NCBI GenBank assembly: GCA_964477195.1
Contig: CAYZCX010000004.1
Coordinates: 18,331-82,330 of the forward strand
Origin: JALRBM01 sp964477195
Lineage (GTDB): Bacteria > Patescibacteriota > Saccharimonadia > Saccharimonadales > Saccharimonadaceae
DNA length: 64,000 nucleotides
Direction: 5' to 3'
Positions 61,906 to 64,000 of the stretch are shown here, piece after piece. The translations under genes and the position numbers were made by a program. Each line of letters starts with the position of its first letter. Positions within the stretch are counted from its first letter, which is position 1. Below the pieces are notes generated by a model. It searched no databases. It had not been told where the DNA came from and saw only the letters and a program-made list of their open reading frames with translations.

Positions 61906-61947
61906 GCGACCCTCTCTGATCGGCACCCGCCCTTCAGAGAGGGTCGC
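61906..61947 (+). terminator. Terminator of vWA-like gene D
   Basis: A 14-bp perfect stem (61906-61919 with 61934-61947) with a 14-nt loop; the following tail is C/A-rich with only TTT. Confidence 0.7.
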
Positions 61948-62001
61948 CCGACACTTTAAATCACTGTTGCCTTTTTTGTTCTTATGCTTTTAACTAGTAG
62001 T

Positions 62002-62268
62002 ATGTTAACGGTAGTTCAAACAATCACCTCGACTCCAAGTCTGTTTGCTCAAGCATACGGAACGGGAACGTACGGGTGTGGCCCTTACGAAGAAGGTTGT
62101 ACCGCTACTACCGGCGCCACCCCTCCAGGAGTTCCTAATACCGGAGCACTCCTCGCAGAGCCAAGTTTTGTTATCCCAGGCTCGCTGCTCATTGCTGTCC
62201 TTATTGCAATTATTACCACTTCTATCACCAAGGTCATACGTCGCAAGCGCCAGCCGCACTCTCTATAA
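62002..62268 (+). CDS. Small surface protein with a PNTG-type anchor motif
   Basis: An 88-residue protein (94 from the ATG at 61984) with an N-terminal stretch ending FAQA-Y that could be a signal-peptide cleavage site, a short Gly/Thr/Cys segment, then VPNTGALL, a hydrophobic helix (SLLIAVLIAIITTSITKV) and a basic tail IRRKRQ. This LPxTG-like layout suggests sortase anchoring. TTGCCT (-35) and TTAACT (-10) lie upstream. Confidence 0.55.
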   Translation: MLTVVQTITSTPSLFAQAYGTGTYGCGPYEEGCTATTGATPPGVPNTGALLAEPSFVIPGSLLIAVLIAIITTSITKVIRRKRQPHSL

Positions 62269-62345
62269 TTTTTTGTAAAATAACTCCATCCTTTATACTA
62301 GGTACCTGTTGTAACTGTCCACTCGTGGAAGTGAGGAAAAATAGT

Positions 62346-62786
62346 ATGGTGCGTGCGGTCAATGCTATGTGTGCTGCATTCCGGCCAGGAAATTTTCTCG
62401 CAGATCACTTCATGGTAACAAACATGATCCCGGCAACACTCAAACGGCAGTTGCGATTGCCCGAAGAAGCTATGGCACGCCGATTTAATGATCTCGCGGC
62501 GGCTTTGCGAGCTGCATACAGCTCAATTGCCTCCCCGATGTCCTATCGTTTCGTCTTCATCACAGACGGAACGGGAGATCAGGCGGAGATCGTTCGGCTT
62601 CTCCAAAATCGTCCTCCTCAAGCTTCACTACTCTTGATTCTAATCGGCAACCAGGAGATGTTCGCCAAACAGGAATTCCAAGCACTTCTCTGCAGCGCGA
62701 TTACCTTTCTATCTATCGACGTTTCAAAGAGCGCTCTGGTTGTCGATCAGCAGATTACTGATAAGCTAAGAGAATCCTCAAGCTAG
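62346..62786 (+). CDS. vWA-like small protein E
   Basis: A 146-residue protein, paralogous to F: N-terminal MVRAVNAMCAAFRP, a helix with LAAALRAAYSSI, the strand FVFITDGTGDQAEIVRLL, and a further strand LLLILIGN. ITDG is the strand-4 signature of vWA domains. GAGG lies 9 nt before the ATG at 62346. A TATACT box is at 62294-62299; the -35 is weak. Confidence 0.65.
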   Translation: MVRAVNAMCAAFRPGNFLADHFMVTNMIPATLKRQLRLPEEAMARRFNDLAAALRAAYSSIASPMSYRFVFITDGTGDQAEIVRLLQNRPPQASLLLILIGNQEMFAKQEFQALLCSAITFLSIDVSKSALVVDQQITDKLRESSS

Positions 62787-62804
62787 CATGAAGGGACAAC
62801 AATA

Positions 62805-62836
62805 GGGGCAGCCAGGCACAAGTGCTCGGCTGCCCC
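62805..62836 (+). terminator. Terminator of vWA-like gene E
   Basis: A 9-bp stem GGGGCAGCC/GGCTGCCCC (62805-62813 with 62828-62836) and an ACTTC tail. Confidence 0.7.
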
Positions 62837-62852
62837 ACTTCAAAAATGAACC

Positions 62853-62882
62853 TTTACAAGAGATCTTAATCTTTCCTATACT
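62853..62882 (+). promoter_or_regulatory. Promoter of vWA-like gene F
   Basis: -35 TTTACA (62853-62858), 18-bp spacer, -10 TATACT (62877-62882). Confidence 0.7.
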
Positions 62883-62918
62883 AGCCAATGTTGCAACTCT
62901 TAGAGAATGGGAGTATCG

Positions 62919-63371
62919 ATGGTTAACGCCATTTATTTCGGGATTCATCCTAAAGATCCTGTGCTCGACAACCCCCGGTTACACAGCCAGCTCGCAACCG
63001 CCCTAAAGGCCAGCTTGAATTTCACAAGCGACTACGAGATCCTACGGTTCCCAAACCTCGGACTCGCCCTTGCAGCTGCGTACGATGCGATTGACAAGAG
63101 TGACGAGCAGGCAACCGAAGAAAACCCCAACCACATGCTCATCATCACGGATGGAGTGGGATCTCAGGAGCAGATCGAACAGCTCTTAAGCCAGGCTCCC
63201 CTCAATACCCATGTCGTGATCATAACCGCAGGAGCAAGCGGCGGGAGGAATGCGCTGTGGCTACAGCGTTTGAGGGGCCCCTGGGTGACTTTGATCGTCG
63301 CCAGTATGGGAGATGAGGTCTCCAAGATAGCCTTCCATAGCATCATCCATGGAGAAGGTACCCAGAATTAA
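62919..63371 (+). CDS. vWA-like small protein F
   Basis: A 150-residue paralogue of E: MVNAIYFGIHPKDP, ALAAAYDAID, LIITDGVGSQEQIEQLL, VVIITAGASGG. The TDG and flanking strands fit a vWA fold; no DxSxS is present, so metal binding is unlikely in this form. The ATG at 62919 has GGGAG 6 nt upstream, better than 62907. Unknown role. Confidence 0.65.
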   Translation: MVNAIYFGIHPKDPVLDNPRLHSQLATALKASLNFTSDYEILRFPNLGLALAAAYDAIDKSDEQATEENPNHMLIITDGVGSQEQIEQLLSQAPLNTHVVIITAGASGGRNALWLQRLRGPWVTLIVASMGDEVSKIAFHSIIHGEGTQN

Positions 63372-63392
63372 CTTTTGCAACAAAGAGGTGTG

Positions 63393-63429
63393 CGGTGACC
63401 CGTGCGAGACAAACGTGCAGGTCGCCGCC
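63393..63429 (+). terminator. Terminator of vWA-like gene F
   Basis: A 9-bp stem with one G-T pair (63393-63401 with 63421-63429) closes a 19-nt loop, in a G/C-rich context. Confidence 0.55.
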
Positions 63430-63444
63430 CCTCGCTCACCCCTT

Positions 63445-63473
63445 TGACTTTTTATGAAAAAACAGATACAATG
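63445..63473 (+). promoter_or_regulatory. rpmE promoter
   Basis: -35 TTGACT (63445-63450), 17-bp spacer, -10 TACAAT (63468-63473), 8 nt before the ATG, close to leaderless. Confidence 0.75.
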
Positions 63474-63481
63474 GTTGGGAT

Positions 63482-63808
63482 ATGAAAAGCAGTATACACC
63501 CTACCAACTACCGGTCTGTCGTATTTAGCGACGAGACTGCAGGGTTTGCGTTTTTAACCCAAAGCACCGCGCAGACCAACGACACTATTAAATGGGAAGA
63601 TGGAAACGAATACCCACTCGTAAAAGTCCACATTTCCTCGGCATCTCACCCATTCTTTACTGGTGAAGAGAAGATCATCGACACGGAAGGTCGTGTTGAC
63701 CGCTTCAAGGCAAAATTCGCCGCAGCAGAAGCTCGCAAAGAGCAATTGGCCGCTAAAGCCAAGAAACTCAATGCTCAAAAAGCCAAAAAAGCAGCCGCTG
63801 AAAAATAG
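63482..63808 (+). CDS. rpmE: Ribosomal protein bL31 with an Ala/Lys-rich tail
   Basis: The 108 residues contain the L31 core (MKSSIHPTNYRSVVFSDETAG...PLVKVHISSASHPFFTG) in the C- (zinc-free) form: the four zinc cysteines are absent. A basic Ala/Lys-rich helix (about 78-108) extends the usual 80-residue core. The next gene is prfA, a pairing common in bacteria. Confidence 0.93.
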   Translation: MKSSIHPTNYRSVVFSDETAGFAFLTQSTAQTNDTIKWEDGNEYPLVKVHISSASHPFFTGEEKIIDTEGRVDRFKAKFAAAEARKEQLAAKAKKLNAQKAKKAAAEK

Positions 63809-63818
63809 CGACTCAACA

Positions 63819-63854
63819 AAAAAGAGGCTTCAGTATCAATTGAAGCCTCTTTTT
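63819..63854. terminator. Terminator after rpmE
   Basis: A 14-bp perfect stem (63819-63832 with 63841-63854) with A and T runs at the two flanks. Confidence 0.92.
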
Positions 63855-63874
63855 ATGTCATAATAGGAGTAATT

Positions 63875-64000
63875 ATGCCAAAGATTAACCTTGATATCGA
63901 CCAACTGGCCAAGGAAAAAGCAGATCTTGCTGCTTTTTTGGCGACGCCTAAAGACTATAACGACCCTGAGATTCGCCAAAAAATTCGGCGATTCTCAGAG
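63875..64000 (+). CDS. prfA: Start of peptide chain release factor 1 (partial)
   Basis: The last 42 codons in the window (MPKINLDIDQLAKEKADL...) have AGGAG 5 nt before the ATG at 63875. The helical N-terminus with LATPKDYNDPEIRQKI fits RF1 domain 1, and prfA commonly follows rpmE. The GGQ region lies beyond the edge. Confidence 0.6.
   Translation, partial: MPKINLDIDQLAKEKADLAAFLATPKDYNDPEIRQKIRRFSE

Noticed and set aside
1..64000. CRISPR array
   Set aside because: No regularly spaced direct repeats and no Cas-like protein were seen.
1..64000. Insertion sequence, integrase or integron
   Set aside because: No transposase or tyrosine/serine recombinase is encoded and no repeated attachment site was seen at the cassette borders, although their layout suggested it.
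1..64000. Reassigned UGA codon (Gracilibacteria/Absconditabacteria-type code)
   Set aside because: TGA closes normal genes here (for example at 60598-60600 and 20968-20970) and no conserved Gly position shows an internal TGA.

Overview
The window most likely comes from a Candidate Phyla Radiation (Patescibacteria) genome. Candidatus Saccharibacteria is my best guess, on gene content and style only. The housekeeping genes are compact, mostly on the minus strand and overlap by a few bases. They cover peptidoglycan, division, translation and protein export, with a reduced ProRS and a SecA lacking the zinc-binding tail. At thirteen or more genes a sigma70-type -10 box sits only 6-7 nt before the start codon, which predicts leaderless mRNAs. 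The standard code fits: TAA, TAG and TGA all end normal ORFs.

Layout. 1-5.4 kb: mraZ with its promoter and TGGG-type MraZ boxes, a 459-bp hairpin-rich spacer, rsmH, then HAD hydrolase, YvcK-like protein and GH1 beta-glycosidase. 5.4-16.5 kb: LssY-C membrane protein, Pif1-like helicase, then an accessory zone (DUF4419 protein, mini-zincin, a DUF4868/KwaB-like two-gene operon, flavin reductase, a frameshifted AlkD, several unknowns). 16.5-18.4 kb: a 10-N scaffold gap that looks false because its flanks overlap, and GlyRS. 18.4-21.2 kb: a mosaic of broken genes (caspase-like tail, arginase tail, MurE tail, helicase/nuclease tail). 21.2-29.1 kb: TPR protein, recO, a two-component pair, xseAB, an LPG-synthase-like membrane protein, a Trm11-like methyltransferase. 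29.2-45.7 kb: rpmA, a large acidic coiled-coil protein, response regulator, CtpA, CHAP hydrolase, FtsX, FtsE, prfB, murI, murD, M16 peptidase, secA, hpf, P-loop kinase, serS. 45.7-52.9 kb: a PadR-PspC-ABC operon, FMN reductase, lysS, greA with an in-frame TAG. 52.9-59.3 kb: proS, CPBP protease, rseP, uppS, frr, tsf, rpsB. 59.4-64 kb: an array of six small vWA-like genes, a PNTG-anchored protein, rpmE and the start of prfA.

Two kinds of gene are interleaved. Core genes are minus-strand, operonic and often leaderless. The second kind is about a dozen mostly plus-strand single genes, each with its own -35/-10 promoter, a leader of roughly 40-100 nt, often a Shine-Dalgarno motif, GC-rich third positions and a long-stemmed terminator. 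They sit between core genes like self-contained cassettes, and one separates ftsX from the CHAP hydrolase gene that is usually its neighbour. The array of six vWA-like cassettes at 59.4-63.4 kb is the best candidate for an undescribed system.

Caveats. Several genes carry single-base frameshifts (AlkD, a lysine-rich ORF, the 57.5-kb cassette) or in-frame stops (greA TAG, helicase TAA). With the false gap and two gene-fusion junctions, these may be assembly errors as easily as biology.
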